From DASSKA01 sp963839365 (lineage in GTDB: Bacteria > Actinomycetota > Actinomycetes > Propionibacteriales > Nocardioidaceae), in contig CAWIUT010000005.1 in assembly GCA_963839365.1 (NCBI GenBank), positions 124,001-188,000 on the forward strand: a stretch of 64,000 nucleotides of DNA, in the 5' to 3' direction. Under the pieces are notes generated by a model, which saw only the letters and a program-made list of their open reading frames with translations, was not told the DNA's origin and searched no databases. This document shows, one piece after another, positions 52,392 to 61,771 of this stretch (within the stretch, counting starts at the first letter, position 1; the number at the start of each line of letters is the position of its first letter). The translations under genes and the position numbers were made by a program.

Positions 52392-53381
52392 GTGTCCAGC
52401 TCCCCCTTGACATCCGCCTCCTCGGGCGGGCCCGCCGTCGTCATCGAAGACCTGGTGATGCGCTACGGCGAGAAGGTCGCCGTCGACGGCCTGAGCCTGG
52501 CCGTCGAGCGGCACCAGATCACCGCCGTGCTCGGCCCCAACGGGGCAGGCAAGACGACCACCCTCGAGACGTGTGAGGGCTACCGCAGACCACAGCAGGG
52601 GTCGGTCCGGGTGCTCGGCCTGGACCCGACCAGCCAGCGGCGGGAGCTGCTGCCCCGGATCGGGGTGATGCTGCAGTCCGGCGGCGCCTGGTCGGGGGTG
52701 CGAGCCGTCGAGATGCTGAGGCACATGGCCTCCCTGCACGCGAACCCGCTGCCGGTGCCCATGCTGGTGGACCGGCTCGGCCTCGACGACTGCGGTCGTA
52801 CGCCGTACCGCCGGCTGTCCGGCGGGCAGCAGCAGCGGCTCGCGCTGGCGATGGCCGTGGTCGGACGCCCCGAGCTGGTGTTCGTCGACGAGCCGACCGC
52901 CGGGATGGACCCAGCCGTCCGCCGGACCACCTGGGAGCTGCTCCAGGAGCTGCGGGCCAACGGGGTCACGCTCGTGCTGACCACGCACTACATGGACGAG
53001 GCCGAACGCCTGGCCGACCAGATCCACGTGATCGACCACGGCCGGCTGGTCGCCTCCGGCTCCCCCTTCGAGCTGACCCGGGGCGCCGGGGACACCACCA
53101 TCCGTCTCGTCGTCACCGAGCCCTTCCCGGCCGGCGCCCCCGCGTCGCTGAAAGCCGAGCTCGGGGAGCCGACCGAGGTGCATCGTGTCAACGAGCACAG
53201 CCTGCTCATCACCGGCCCCGCCGATCCGACCACGCTGTCGAAGGTCAGCAGCTGGTGCGACCGCAACGGGGTGCTGCCGGAGTCGCTCAACCTCGGCCAG
53301 CGCACGTTGGAGGACGTGTTCTTGCAGATGACCGGTCACGAGCTGAACCACGACGCCGAGGAGATGAGCAGCACCCGATGA
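52392..53381 (+). CDS. ABC-2 type transporter ATPase
   Basis: 329 residues from the GTG at 52392. Daunorubicin-resistance-like ATPase: Walker A LGPNGAGKTTTLETCEG, signature RLSGGQQQRLALAMA, Walker B LVFVDEPTAGMDP, switch His TTHYMDEAERLA, and a long C-terminal domain. Drug or lipid efflux typical, cargo unknown. Same position as the mycobacterial ABC pair between suf and ctaA. ATGA overlap with the permease. Confidence 0.92.
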   Translation: MSSSPLTSASSGGPAVVIEDLVMRYGEKVAVDGLSLAVERHQITAVLGPNGAGKTTTLETCEGYRRPQQGSVRVLGLDPTSQRRELLPRIGVMLQSGGAWSGVRAVEMLRHMASLHANPLPVPMLVDRLGLDDCGRTPYRRLSGGQQQRLALAMAVVGRPELVFVDEPTAGMDPAVRRTTWELLQELRANGVTLVLTTHYMDEAERLADQIHVIDHGRLVASGSPFELTRGAGDTTIRLVVTEPFPAGAPASLKAELGEPTEVHRVNEHSLLITGPADPTTLSKVSSWCDRNGVLPESLNLGQRTLEDVFLQMTGHELNHDAEEMSSTR

Positions 53382-54175
53382 CCACCGAGGTCGCACCGTC
53401 CGCCCAAGGCACGTTCGCGCCACGCCCCGGCGCGGCGAGCCTGCCTCGTCAGGTGCTCGCCCAGGGGCGCATGGAGACCAAGCTGCTGCTTCGCAACGGC
53501 GAGCAGCTGCTCCTCGCCATCGTCATCCCGCTGATCGTGCTGATCGGCGGCATCCTCGCAGCGCACCGGTTCAACCTGCACGTCAGCGGCAGTGCGGTGG
53601 ACACGCTCACCCCCGGCATCCTCGCGCTCGCGGTGATGTCCACGAGCTTCACCTCCTTGGCGATCGCCACCGGCTTCGAGCGGCGCTACGGCGTGCTCAA
53701 GCGGCTGGGCGCGTCCCCCCTTCCGCGGTCCGGGCTGCTCGCCGGCAAGGTCGGCGCGCTGCTCTTCGTCGAGCTGCTGCAGGCAGTGGTGGTCTGCGCC
53801 GTGGCCGTGGGGCTCGGCTGGGGGCCGACCCTGACGGCGGCCTCCGTCATCGGTGCGCTGCTCACCGCAGCGCTCGGCACCGCGGCGTTCGCCTCGCTCG
53901 GCCTGCTGCTGGCGGGCGCACTGCGTGCAGAGGCCACGCTGGCCGCGGCGAACCTGGTCTACCTGCTGCTGATGGCCGGCGGCGCTGTCGTCTTCCCTGC
54001 CCGGACCTACGGCGGTTTCGGGCACGTGCTCGCGTACCTTCCTTCCGGTGCGCTGGGCAGCGGCCTGCGCCAGGCGCTGCTCGGTCAGGGCTTCCCCGGC
54101 TGGCACCTCGTGGTGCTGGCTGCGTGGGCGGTGGCCGGCACCGTGCTGACCTCGAGGACGTTCAAGTGGGAGTGA
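53378..54175 (+). CDS. ABC-2 type transporter permease
   Basis: 265 residues with six hydrophobic helices (LLLAIVIPLIVLIGGILAA is the first, AGGAVVFPARTYGGFGHVLA near the fifth) and RRYGVLKRLGASPLPR typical of the cytosolic loop of ABC-2 permeases. Pairs with the ATPase. Its stop overlaps ctaA (GTGA). Confidence 0.92.
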   Translation: MTTEVAPSAQGTFAPRPGAASLPRQVLAQGRMETKLLLRNGEQLLLAIVIPLIVLIGGILAAHRFNLHVSGSAVDTLTPGILALAVMSTSFTSLAIATGFERRYGVLKRLGASPLPRSGLLAGKVGALLFVELLQAVVVCAVAVGLGWGPTLTAASVIGALLTAALGTAAFASLGLLLAGALRAEATLAAANLVYLLLMAGGAVVFPARTYGGFGHVLAYLPSGALGSGLRQALLGQGFPGWHLVVLAAWAVAGTVLTSRTFKWE

Positions 54176-55083
54176 CTCTCCACCAACCGGCGCTTTCCGA
54201 GCGTCCCGCGCCGGGGCGCCTCGGCAGCATGCGTTATCTGCGGCCACTCGCGATCGCGTCGCTGGTGACGAACATGCTTCTGGTGGTCACCGGCGGCGTC
54301 GTGCGGCTGACCGGCTCCGGCCTGGGCTGCCCCACCTGGCCACGCTGCGACGCCTCGTCGTTCGTGCCCCAGCGAGCGTTGGGCATCCACGGCGACATCG
54401 AGTTCGGCAACCGGATGATCACGTTCCTGCTCACCGCCGTGGCCATCGCCACCCTGGTGGTGGCCTGGCAGCACGGTCGGCCGGCTGTCACCCGGATCGC
54501 GCTGCTGCTGGCCCTCGGGGTGCCCGCACAGGCGGTGATCGGCGGTATCTCCGTGCTCACCGAGCTGAACCCATGGGTGGTCGCCCTGCACCTGCTGGTG
54601 TCGATGGCCATGATCGGTGGCGCCGTCGTGCTGCTGCGCCGCCTCAAGGAGGGGGACGGTCCGCCGCAGCTCCTGGTGCCCCCCGGTGTCGCCTGGATGG
54701 TGCGCGCGACGTTCGTCGCCGGCTGGGCGGTCCTCTACCTGGGGACGGTGGTCACCGGCAGCGGTCCCCACGCAGGCGCGGCGAACGCTCCCCGCAACGG
54801 CCTGGACCCGCAGGCGTTCAGCCAGCTGCACGCCGACCTGGTGTTCTTGTTCGTGGGGCTGACCATCGCCGCCGTACTGGTGCTCAAGTCGGTGCATGCC
54901 CCCCGGCGGGCCTTCGATGCCGCCGCAGTGCTGCTCGCCATCGAGGTGGCCCAGGCTGCGGTCGGCTTCGCGCAGTACTTCTCCGGTCTGCCGGTGTCCT
55001 TGGTCACCTTGCACCTGCTCGGCGCCGCGGCGGTGTCCGCGGCCATGACCTGGCTGCTGCTCGGGATCCGCGACCGGGCCTGA
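54172..55083 (+). CDS. ctaA: Heme A synthase CtaA
   Basis: 303 residues from the GTG at 54172. Eight-helix COX15/CtaA fold; heme-binding His in ALGIHGDIEFGNRM, VALHLLVSM, FSQLHADLVFL and TLHLLGAAA; Cys pair in GLGCPTWPRCD. Oxidises heme O to heme A for cytochrome c oxidase. CtaB, which makes heme O, is encoded nearby on the other strand. Confidence 0.95.
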   Translation: MTLHQPALSERPAPGRLGSMRYLRPLAIASLVTNMLLVVTGGVVRLTGSGLGCPTWPRCDASSFVPQRALGIHGDIEFGNRMITFLLTAVAIATLVVAWQHGRPAVTRIALLLALGVPAQAVIGGISVLTELNPWVVALHLLVSMAMIGGAVVLLRRLKEGDGPPQLLVPPGVAWMVRATFVAGWAVLYLGTVVTGSGPHAGAANAPRNGLDPQAFSQLHADLVFLFVGLTIAAVLVLKSVHAPRRAFDAAAVLLAIEVAQAAVGFAQYFSGLPVSLVTLHLLGAAAVSAAMTWLLLGIRDRA

Positions 55084-55097
55084 GCCTGCACCGGCCC

Positions 55098-55697
55098 TCA
55101 CGACCGGTCGGGGCGACCCGTTCTCGCGCGCCCGGGCTGCTCGCGTGCGTCAGGCACACCGGCCGACCGCCGGAGGTCGCCGAAAGCCTCGGCCAGGCCG
55201 GCCGGGGTCCAGTGCGCGTTCAGCCCGCTCGGGTTCGGCAGCACCCAGACCCGGGTGCCGCCGACCGTCTGCTCCTGCGGACCGACCTGGGCCCCCGGGT
55301 CGTCGAAGGCCAGCCGATAGGCGGTGATGCCGACCACGGCCAGCCAGGCCGGCCGCCGGGCGGCGACCTTCCCGGCCAGGTGCGAAGCGCCTTCCCGGAG
55401 CTCGCGTCGCGTCAGCTCGTCGGCACGAGCGGACGCTCGACCCACGATGTTGGTGATCCCCAGACCGTGGTCGAGCAACAGGGCCTGCTCGCTCGGGCGC
55501 AGCTGCCGCGGCGTGAACCCGGAGGCGTGCAGTGCCGGCCAGAAGCGGTTGCCGGGCCGGGCAAAGTGGTGTCCGGCAGCGGCGGACCACAACCCGGGGT
55601 TGATGCCACACATCAGCACGTGCAAGCCGTCGCCGATAATGTCCGGGAGGGTGCAGGCGCGAGCCGCGTCCAGCTCGGCCCGGCTGAACCGAGGCAA
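55098..55697 (-). CDS. mug: G/U mismatch-specific DNA glycosylase
   Basis: 199 residues. MUG/TDG-type uracil-DNA glycosylase: catalytic MCGINPGLWSAAAGHHFA, and NPSGLNAHW for base intercalation. A TTG at 55697 (LPRFSRAEL) fits as the start; an upstream one is not seen. Removes uracil and ethenocytosine opposite G. The gene follows ctaB by 7 bp on the same strand. Confidence 0.92.
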   Translation of the reverse strand: MPRFSRAELDAARACTLPDIIGDGLHVLMCGINPGLWSAAAGHHFARPGNRFWPALHASGFTPRQLRPSEQALLLDHGLGITNIVGRASARADELTRRELREGASHLAGKVAARRPAWLAVVGITAYRLAFDDPGAQVGPQEQTVGGTRVWVLPNPSGLNAHWTPAGLAEAFGDLRRSAGVPDAREQPGRARTGRPDRS

Positions 55698-55704
55698 TGC
55701 TGGG

Positions 55705-56646
55705 TCAGCGGCTGATCAGCGGGTCGAGCGCGACCGCGACGAAAAGCAGGGTGAGATAGGTGTTCGACCAGTGGAAGAGCCGCATCGGGCGCAGCGCGAC
55801 AACATCGTCACTGTGCTCGGCCCGTCGCCGCAGCAGGTGCGCCTCCACCAGCAGCGCGGCACCGAGAACCGCCGCCGCGATGGGGTAGAACCAGCCCGTG
55901 GAGGCCACCGGCCACAGCGCGAGCGACGCGGCGACGGTCAGGTAGGCGTAGACCACGATCTGACGTGCCACGGCACGCGGACCGGCCACCACCGGCAGCA
56001 TCGGCACCTTCGCAGCTGCGTAGTCGGCGCGGTAGCGGATGGCCAGCGCCCAGAAGTGCGGCGGCGTCCAGAAGAACACCACCAGGAACAGCACCACCGG
56101 CGCCCAGCTCAGCCGGCCGGTGACCGCGGTCCACCCGATCAGGGCCGGAAAGCAACCGGCCGCCCCACCCCAGACGATGTTCTGGGAGGTACGTCGCTTG
56201 AGGATCATCGTGTAGCCGACGACGTAGAACAGGTTCGCCGCCAGCGCCAGTCCGGCGGACAGCCAGTTGACCAGGAGGCCGAGCAACAAGGTGGACAGCA
56301 CACCGAGTGTGATGCCGAACACCAGGGCGGCGCGGGCCCCGACGACGTGCCGGGGTAGCGCGCGGCGACGGGTGCGCCGCATTCGCTCGTCGATGTCCCG
56401 GTCGTAGACGCAGTTGAGCACGTTCGCGCTGCCTGCCGAGAGCGTGCCGCCCACCACCGTGGCCACCACCAGCCCCAACGGGGGGATCCCGCGCTCGGCG
56501 AGAAACATGACCGGCACCGTCGTGATCAGCAACAGCTCGATGATCCGCGGCTTGGTGAGCCCCACGTACGCCGCCAGAACGTCGCGTGTGGTGGTGGGTC
56601 CGGACGCCCTTTCGCGCACAGACACGTGGGATTCGACGGCCGTCAC
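55705..56646 (-). CDS. ctaB: Protoheme IX farnesyltransferase CtaB
   Basis: 313 residues. UbiA-family prenyltransferase adding farnesyl to heme B to make heme O. First Asp-rich motif NVLNCVYDRDIDERMRRT; many helices; substrate loop VFFWTPPHFWALAIRYR. Same neighbourhood as ctaA. Start GTG at 56646; divergent from tkt. Confidence 0.95.
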   Translation of the reverse strand: MTAVESHVSVRERASGPTTTRDVLAAYVGLTKPRIIELLLITTVPVMFLAERGIPPLGLVVATVVGGTLSAGSANVLNCVYDRDIDERMRRTRRRALPRHVVGARAALVFGITLGVLSTLLLGLLVNWLSAGLALAANLFYVVGYTMILKRRTSQNIVWGGAAGCFPALIGWTAVTGRLSWAPVVLFLVVFFWTPPHFWALAIRYRADYAAAKVPMLPVVAGPRAVARQIVVYAYLTVAASLALWPVASTGWFYPIAAAVLGAALLVEAHLLRRRAEHSDDVVALRPMRLFHWSNTYLTLLFVAVALDPLISR

Positions 56647-56876
56647 GGATACCTCTGGTTCGACGAAGCAGTTGCCCCTCTGGGCCCGTCCGGGACATCG
56701 GGGGCGCTCAACACAACATCGTGGAGTCTAGTCGCCGTTCACGGGACGAGGTCGCTGAGGTAGGCCCGATCGGGTGTGCTTGTGCTCACCGTGGGTGGGT
56801 AGGCTCGAAAGCGGTGCCGACGGACCCGGCAGCCGTCCTACCACCACCCCGATCGCCCCCACAGGAAGGCAGGCTC
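56647..56876. promoter_or_regulatory. Divergent region between ctaB and tkt
   Basis: 230 bp, no other gene. TAGGCT at about 56801-56806 reads toward tkt, ending eight bases before a GTG at 56814 that is in the tkt frame. Whether this is the promoter of a leaderless longer Tkt or of an untranslated leader is open. Confidence 0.35.
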
Positions 56877-58991
56877 GTGAGCAACGCTGGGACCCCCCTG
56901 GACTGGACTGAGCTCGACCGGCGCGCCGTGGACACGGCCCGCAGTCTGGCCATGGACGCCGTGCAGAAGGTCGGCAACGGCCACCCGGGGACCGCCATGA
57001 GCCTCGCGCCGGCGGCGTACCTGTTGTTCCAGAAGCTGATGCGGCACAACCCCGCCAACCCGGCCTGGCCGGGCCGGGACCGGTTCGTGCTCTCCTGCGG
57101 GCACAGCAGCATCACCCTCTACACCCAGCTCTTCCTGGGCGGTTTCGGGCTCGAGCTCGACGACCTCAGGTCACTGCGCACCTGGGGCAGCAAGACCCCC
57201 GGCCACCCGGAGCACGGCCACACCGCCGGCGTGGAGACCACCACCGGCCCGCTCGGCCAGGGGGTCGGCAACGCGGTCGGCATGGCCATGGCCGCACGGC
57301 GCGAGCGCGGGCTCCTGGACCCGGACGCACCGGCCGGGGAGAGCCCGTTCGACCACCACATCTTCGCGATCGCCAGCGACGGCGACCTCGAGGAGGGCAT
57401 CAGCAGCGAGGCGTCCTCGTTGGCCGGCCACCAGCGGCTGGGCAACCTGACGGTGATCTACGACGACAACGACATCTCCATCGAGGGTGACACCGACATC
57501 GCCTTCTCCGAGGACGTCGCCGCCCGTTATGAGGCCTACGGCTGGCACGTGCAGCGGATCGACTGGACCAACGGCGGCAAGGAGTACGTCGAGGACGTCG
57601 ACGCCCTCTGGGCGGCCCTCCAGGAGGCCCGCGAGGTGACCGACCGGCCCAGCTTCGTCGCGTTGCGCACCGTGATCGCCTGGCCGGCCCCGCACGCCCG
57701 GAACACCGGGAAGGCGCACGGCGCGGCCCTCGGTGAGGACGAGGTCAAGGCCACCAAGGAGGTCCTCGGGCTGGACCCGGAACGGACGTTCGAGGTCCCC
57801 GACGACGTGCTGGCGCACACCCGGGCGCTGCTCGAACGCGGCAAGCACGCGGAGTCGGAGTGGCAGGAGAAGTTCGACAGCTGGGCGCAGCAGAACGCCG
57901 AGCGCAAGTCGCTCTACGACCGGATGACCGAGCGCCGGCTGCCCGAGGGCTGGCAGGATGCGCTGCCGGGCTTCGACGCCGACCAGAAGGGGGTCGCCAC
58001 GCGGAAGGCCTCCGGCGCGGTGCTCAACGCGCTCGCGCCCAGGCTGCCGGAGCTGTGGGGCGGCTCGGCCGACCTCGCCGGGTCCAACAACACCACTCCC
58101 GACGGCGAGCCCTCGTTCATCCCCGCGGAGCTGTCCACCAAGGACTTCTCCGGCAACGAGTACGGCCGGGTGCTGCACTTCGGGATCCGGGAGCACGCCA
58201 TGGGCTCGGTGATGAACGGCATCGCACTGCACGGCGGCACCCGCATCTACGGCGGCACGTTCCTGACGTTCTCCGACTACATGCGCCCGGCGGTGCGGCT
58301 CGCCTCGATGATGCAGCTGCCGGTGATCTACGTGTGGACGCACGACTCGATCGGCCTTGGTGAGGATGGTCCGACCCACCAGCCGGTGGAGCAGCTGGCC
58401 GCATTGCGCGCCATCCCGGGCCTCGACGTGGTGCGACCGGCAGACGCGAACGAGACGGTGGCGGCCTGGACGGCAGTGCTCGGCCGCACCGACCGGCCCG
58501 CCGGACTCGTGCTGACCCGCCAGAACGTGCCCACCTTCCCGCGCGGCAAGGACGGCGACGACAGCTGGAGCGGCGCAGAGGGCGTCGCCCGCGGCGGCTA
58601 CGTGCTGCTCGACGCGAAGGGCGGCACCCCCGACGTGGTTCTGGTCGGCACCGGCTCGGAGGTCCAGCTGGCCGTCGACGCCCGGGAGCTGCTCGCCCAG
58701 GAGGGCGTCGACGCGCGGGTGGTGTCGATGCCGTGCCGGGAGTGGTTCGACGAGCAGGACCAGGCCTACCGCGACGCCGTGCTGCCGCCGACCGTCAAGG
58801 CTCGGGTCAGCGTGGAGGCAGGAGTGGCGCAGGGCTGGCGCGAGATCGTGGGCGACGCCGGGCGCACCGTGTCGCTGGAGCACTACGGCGCCTCCGCGGA
58901 CTTCGCCACCCTGTTCCGCGAGTTCGGCTTCACCCCGGAGACCGTGGCACAGGTAGCCCGCGACAGCATCCACGCCGCATCGCACCGCTGA
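56877..58991 (+). CDS. tkt: Transketolase
   Basis: 704 residues from the GTG at 56877 (aggaagg site). Non-oxidative pentose phosphate enzyme using thiamine diphosphate. Motifs GNGHPGTAMSLAPAAYLLFQ near residue 30, ThDP-binding GDGDLEEGISSEASSLAGHQ, and C-terminal GIREHAMGS with phosphate-binding HDSIGLGEDGPTHQPVEQ. In-frame GTG at 56814 would add 21 residues. First gene of tkt-tal-pgi-zwf-opcA. Confidence 0.95.
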   Translation: MSNAGTPLDWTELDRRAVDTARSLAMDAVQKVGNGHPGTAMSLAPAAYLLFQKLMRHNPANPAWPGRDRFVLSCGHSSITLYTQLFLGGFGLELDDLRSLRTWGSKTPGHPEHGHTAGVETTTGPLGQGVGNAVGMAMAARRERGLLDPDAPAGESPFDHHIFAIASDGDLEEGISSEASSLAGHQRLGNLTVIYDDNDISIEGDTDIAFSEDVAARYEAYGWHVQRIDWTNGGKEYVEDVDALWAALQEAREVTDRPSFVALRTVIAWPAPHARNTGKAHGAALGEDEVKATKEVLGLDPERTFEVPDDVLAHTRALLERGKHAESEWQEKFDSWAQQNAERKSLYDRMTERRLPEGWQDALPGFDADQKGVATRKASGAVLNALAPRLPELWGGSADLAGSNNTTPDGEPSFIPAELSTKDFSGNEYGRVLHFGIREHAMGSVMNGIALHGGTRIYGGTFLTFSDYMRPAVRLASMMQLPVIYVWTHDSIGLGEDGPTHQPVEQLAALRAIPGLDVVRPADANETVAAWTAVLGRTDRPAGLVLTRQNVPTFPRGKDGDDSWSGAEGVARGGYVLLDAKGGTPDVVLVGTGSEVQLAVDARELLAQEGVDARVVSMPCREWFDEQDQAYRDAVLPPTVKARVSVEAGVAQGWREIVGDAGRTVSLEHYGASADFATLFREFGFTPETVAQVARDSIHAASHR

Positions 58992-59042
58992 CCCGGTGCG
59001 GGGCAGGAGCACAACACCACAACGTCGAACCCAGGAGGAATG

Positions 59043-60152
59043 ATGACCGACCGGTTGAAGGCACTGTCAGATGCGGGGGTGTCGATCTGGCTCGACGACC
59101 TGTCCCGGGAGCGCATCAAGACCGGCAACCTCGCCGACCTCGTGGAGCGGGACTCCGTGGTGGGCGTGACCACGAACCCCACGATCTTCGCCTCCGCGCT
59201 CAGCAACGGAGAGAAGTACGACGCCCAGGTCACCGAGCTGGCCCGCCGAGGCAAGGGCGTCGAGGACGCGGTGTTCGAGCTGACCACCACCGACGTCCGG
59301 GACGCCTGTGACGCCCTCACCGACACCTGGAAGACGACCGACGGGGTCGACGGCCGGGTCTCCATCGAGGTCGCGCCCGGGTTGGCCTTCGACGCCGAGG
59401 CCACCATCGCCGCGGCCAAGAAGCTGTGGCACGCGGTGGACCGGCCGAACCTGTTCATCAAGATCCCGGCGACGCAGGAGGGGCTCCCGGCCATCACGGC
59501 CACCCTTGCCGAAGGCATCTCGGTCAACGTGACCCTGATCTTCGGGCTCGGTCGGTACGAGGCGGTGATGGACGCCTACCTCGAGGGCCTCGAGCGGGCC
59601 CAGGCCAACGGCATCGACCTGTCGACCATCCACTCGGTGGCGTCGTTCTTCGTCTCCCGGGTGGACACCGAGGTCGACAAGCGTCTCGACTCGGTGGACG
59701 CTGCCGCCGCCCGGCCGTTGCGGGGCAAGGCCGGCATCGCCAACGCCCGCCTCGCCTACCAGCGCTACGAGAAGGTCTTCGCTGGCGAGCGGTTCAAGGC
59801 GCTCGCCGCCCGGGGCGCCAACCGGCAGCGGCCGCTGTGGGCGTCGACGGGAGTGAAGAACCCCGACTACCCCGACACGATGTACGTCACCGAGCTCACC
59901 GTCACGAACACGGTGAACACCATGCCGGAGAAGACGTTGCAGGCGTTCGCCGACCACGGAGAGGTCAACGGCGACCAGGTCACCACGCACTACGCCGACG
60001 CCCAGCGGGTGCTCGACCGTCTCCAGGAGCTCGGCATCGACTACGACGAGGTGATCGCCACCCTCGAACGCGAAGGCGTGGACAAGTTCGTCAAGTCCTG
60101 GGAGGAGCTCGAGGACACCGTGCGTTCGAGCCTGGAGGGCGCGGCCAAGTGA
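59043..60152 (+). CDS. tal: Transaldolase
   Basis: 369 residues. Schiff-base Lys in NLFIKIPATQEGLPA near residue 139; SIWLDDLSRERI at the start and GVTTNPTIFASAL. Start chosen at the ATG at 59043, which has an aggagg site four bases away, rather than the ATG three bases before. Between tkt (51 bp) and pgi (GTGA overlap). Confidence 0.95.
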   Translation: MTDRLKALSDAGVSIWLDDLSRERIKTGNLADLVERDSVVGVTTNPTIFASALSNGEKYDAQVTELARRGKGVEDAVFELTTTDVRDACDALTDTWKTTDGVDGRVSIEVAPGLAFDAEATIAAAKKLWHAVDRPNLFIKIPATQEGLPAITATLAEGISVNVTLIFGLGRYEAVMDAYLEGLERAQANGIDLSTIHSVASFFVSRVDTEVDKRLDSVDAAAARPLRGKAGIANARLAYQRYEKVFAGERFKALAARGANRQRPLWASTGVKNPDYPDTMYVTELTVTNTVNTMPEKTLQAFADHGEVNGDQVTTHYADAQRVLDRLQELGIDYDEVIATLEREGVDKFVKSWEELEDTVRSSLEGAAK

Positions 60153-61771
60153 GCGACGCGCTGGAGGTGGCAGCCACCGGAGCCGCTGCCGATGCGATCG
60201 GCAGCGCCGTCCCCCGTCTCGTCGCCGACGGGTTCGCCGGCCGGCTGTTCACCCAGGACCCCACGCTGTGGGGTCCCGATGCTGAGCACGAGGCGTCCAT
60301 CCGGCTGTCCTGGGTCGGCCTTCACCGCTCGTCCCGGCCGCTGCTCGGCCAGATCGCGGCGCTTCGCGGAGAGCTGGACGACGCCGGGCTCGACCACGTG
60401 GTGCTGTGCGGGATGGGCGGCTCTTCGCTGGCGCCGGAGGTGATCTGTGCGACGTACGGCGTAGAGCTCACCGTGCTCGACTCCTCGGAACCGGACCAGG
60501 TGCGCGCCGCGCTCGGCGACCGGCTGGAGCGCACCGTGGTGGTGGTCTCCAGCAAGTCCGGCTCGACCGTCGAGACCGACTCACAGCGCCGGGCCTACGA
60601 GGCCGCCTTCGAGGCCGCCGGCCTGGACCCCACCGAGCGGATCGTGATCGTGACGGACCCGGGCAGCCCGCTGGACAGCATGGCCCGCGAGCGGGGGTTC
60701 CACGTCGTCAACGCCGACCCGCACGTGGGGGGCCGGTACTCCGCGCTGACCGCCTTCGGGCTGGTGCCCAGCGGCCTCGCCGGTGCGGACATCGGCGCTC
60801 TGCTCGACGACGCAGATGCGGTCGCGGACCTGCTGGCCGCCGACGACGAGGCCAACCCCGGCCTCCGGCTGGGAGCGGCGATCGCAGGCACCGCACCGCT
60901 GCGGGACAAGCTGGTGCTGGTCGACGACGGTTCCGGCATGGTCGGCTTCGCCGACTGGGCCGAGCAGCTGCTCGCGGAGAGCACCGGCAAGCAGGGCACC
61001 GGGCTGCTGCCGGTGGTGGTCGAGGACGACTCCGCCCCGGAAGTCGCCCTCCCGCCCCGGGACGTCACCGTCGTCCATCTCTCGTCCGAGCCCGACGAGG
61101 ACGCCGACCAGCCGGAGACCAGCGGCGCCGACGTCACGGTCAGCGGGAGGCTCGGCGCCCAGATGCTGCTGTGGGAGGTGGCCACCGCGTCCGCGGGCCG
61201 GCTGCTGGGCATCGACCCCTTCGACCAGCCCGACGTGGAGAGCGCCAAGCAGGCCGCCCGGGAGATGCTCGGCGGCACACCGGCCACGGTCACGCCGGAC
61301 CTGGTGGAGGGCGCCGTGGAGGTGCGCACGCTGGGCGGTGACTGGCTCGGCGACGCAGGCACCGTCGCGAAGGCGGTCGACGCACTGCTCGACCAGCTCG
61401 ACCCGCAGGCCGGATACGTCGCGGTGATGGCCTACCTCGACCGGCCGGCGCTCCCGAAGCTGCCCGACGTCCGCCGCACCCTCGCCGTGCGCACCAAGCG
61501 TCCGGTCACCTTCGGCTGGGGACCGCGGTTCCTGCACTCGACCGGGCAGTTCCACAAGGGCGGTCCCGCCGTCGGGGTCTACATCCAGATCACCGCTGAG
61601 CCGGCACAGGACCTCCCGGTGCCGGGACAGGACTTCAGCTTCGGCACCCTGGTGGCCGCGCAGGCGGCCGGTGACGCGCGCGTGCTCGCCGAGCACGGCC
61701 GACCGGTTCTGCGGCTGCACCTGACCGACCAGCGCGCCGGTCTCACCCTCGTCCAGAAAGCCCTTTCGTGA
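60149..61771 (+). CDS. pgi: Glucose-6-phosphate isomerase
   Basis: 540 residues. SIS-domain enzyme: CGMGGSSLAPEV, phosphate loop SSKSGSTVETDSQRRAYEA, VGGRYSALTAFGLVPS and the C-terminal active region FHKGGPAVGVYIQITAE. GTG start overlaps the tal stop. Placing pgi between tal and zwf links glycolysis to the pentose phosphate pathway. Confidence 0.94.
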   Translation: MSDALEVAATGAAADAIGSAVPRLVADGFAGRLFTQDPTLWGPDAEHEASIRLSWVGLHRSSRPLLGQIAALRGELDDAGLDHVVLCGMGGSSLAPEVICATYGVELTVLDSSEPDQVRAALGDRLERTVVVVSSKSGSTVETDSQRRAYEAAFEAAGLDPTERIVIVTDPGSPLDSMARERGFHVVNADPHVGGRYSALTAFGLVPSGLAGADIGALLDDADAVADLLAADDEANPGLRLGAAIAGTAPLRDKLVLVDDGSGMVGFADWAEQLLAESTGKQGTGLLPVVVEDDSAPEVALPPRDVTVVHLSSEPDEDADQPETSGADVTVSGRLGAQMLLWEVATASAGRLLGIDPFDQPDVESAKQAAREMLGGTPATVTPDLVEGAVEVRTLGGDWLGDAGTVAKAVDALLDQLDPQAGYVAVMAYLDRPALPKLPDVRRTLAVRTKRPVTFGWGPRFLHSTGQFHKGGPAVGVYIQITAEPAQDLPVPGQDFSFGTLVAAQAAGDARVLAEHGRPVLRLHLTDQRAGLTLVQKALS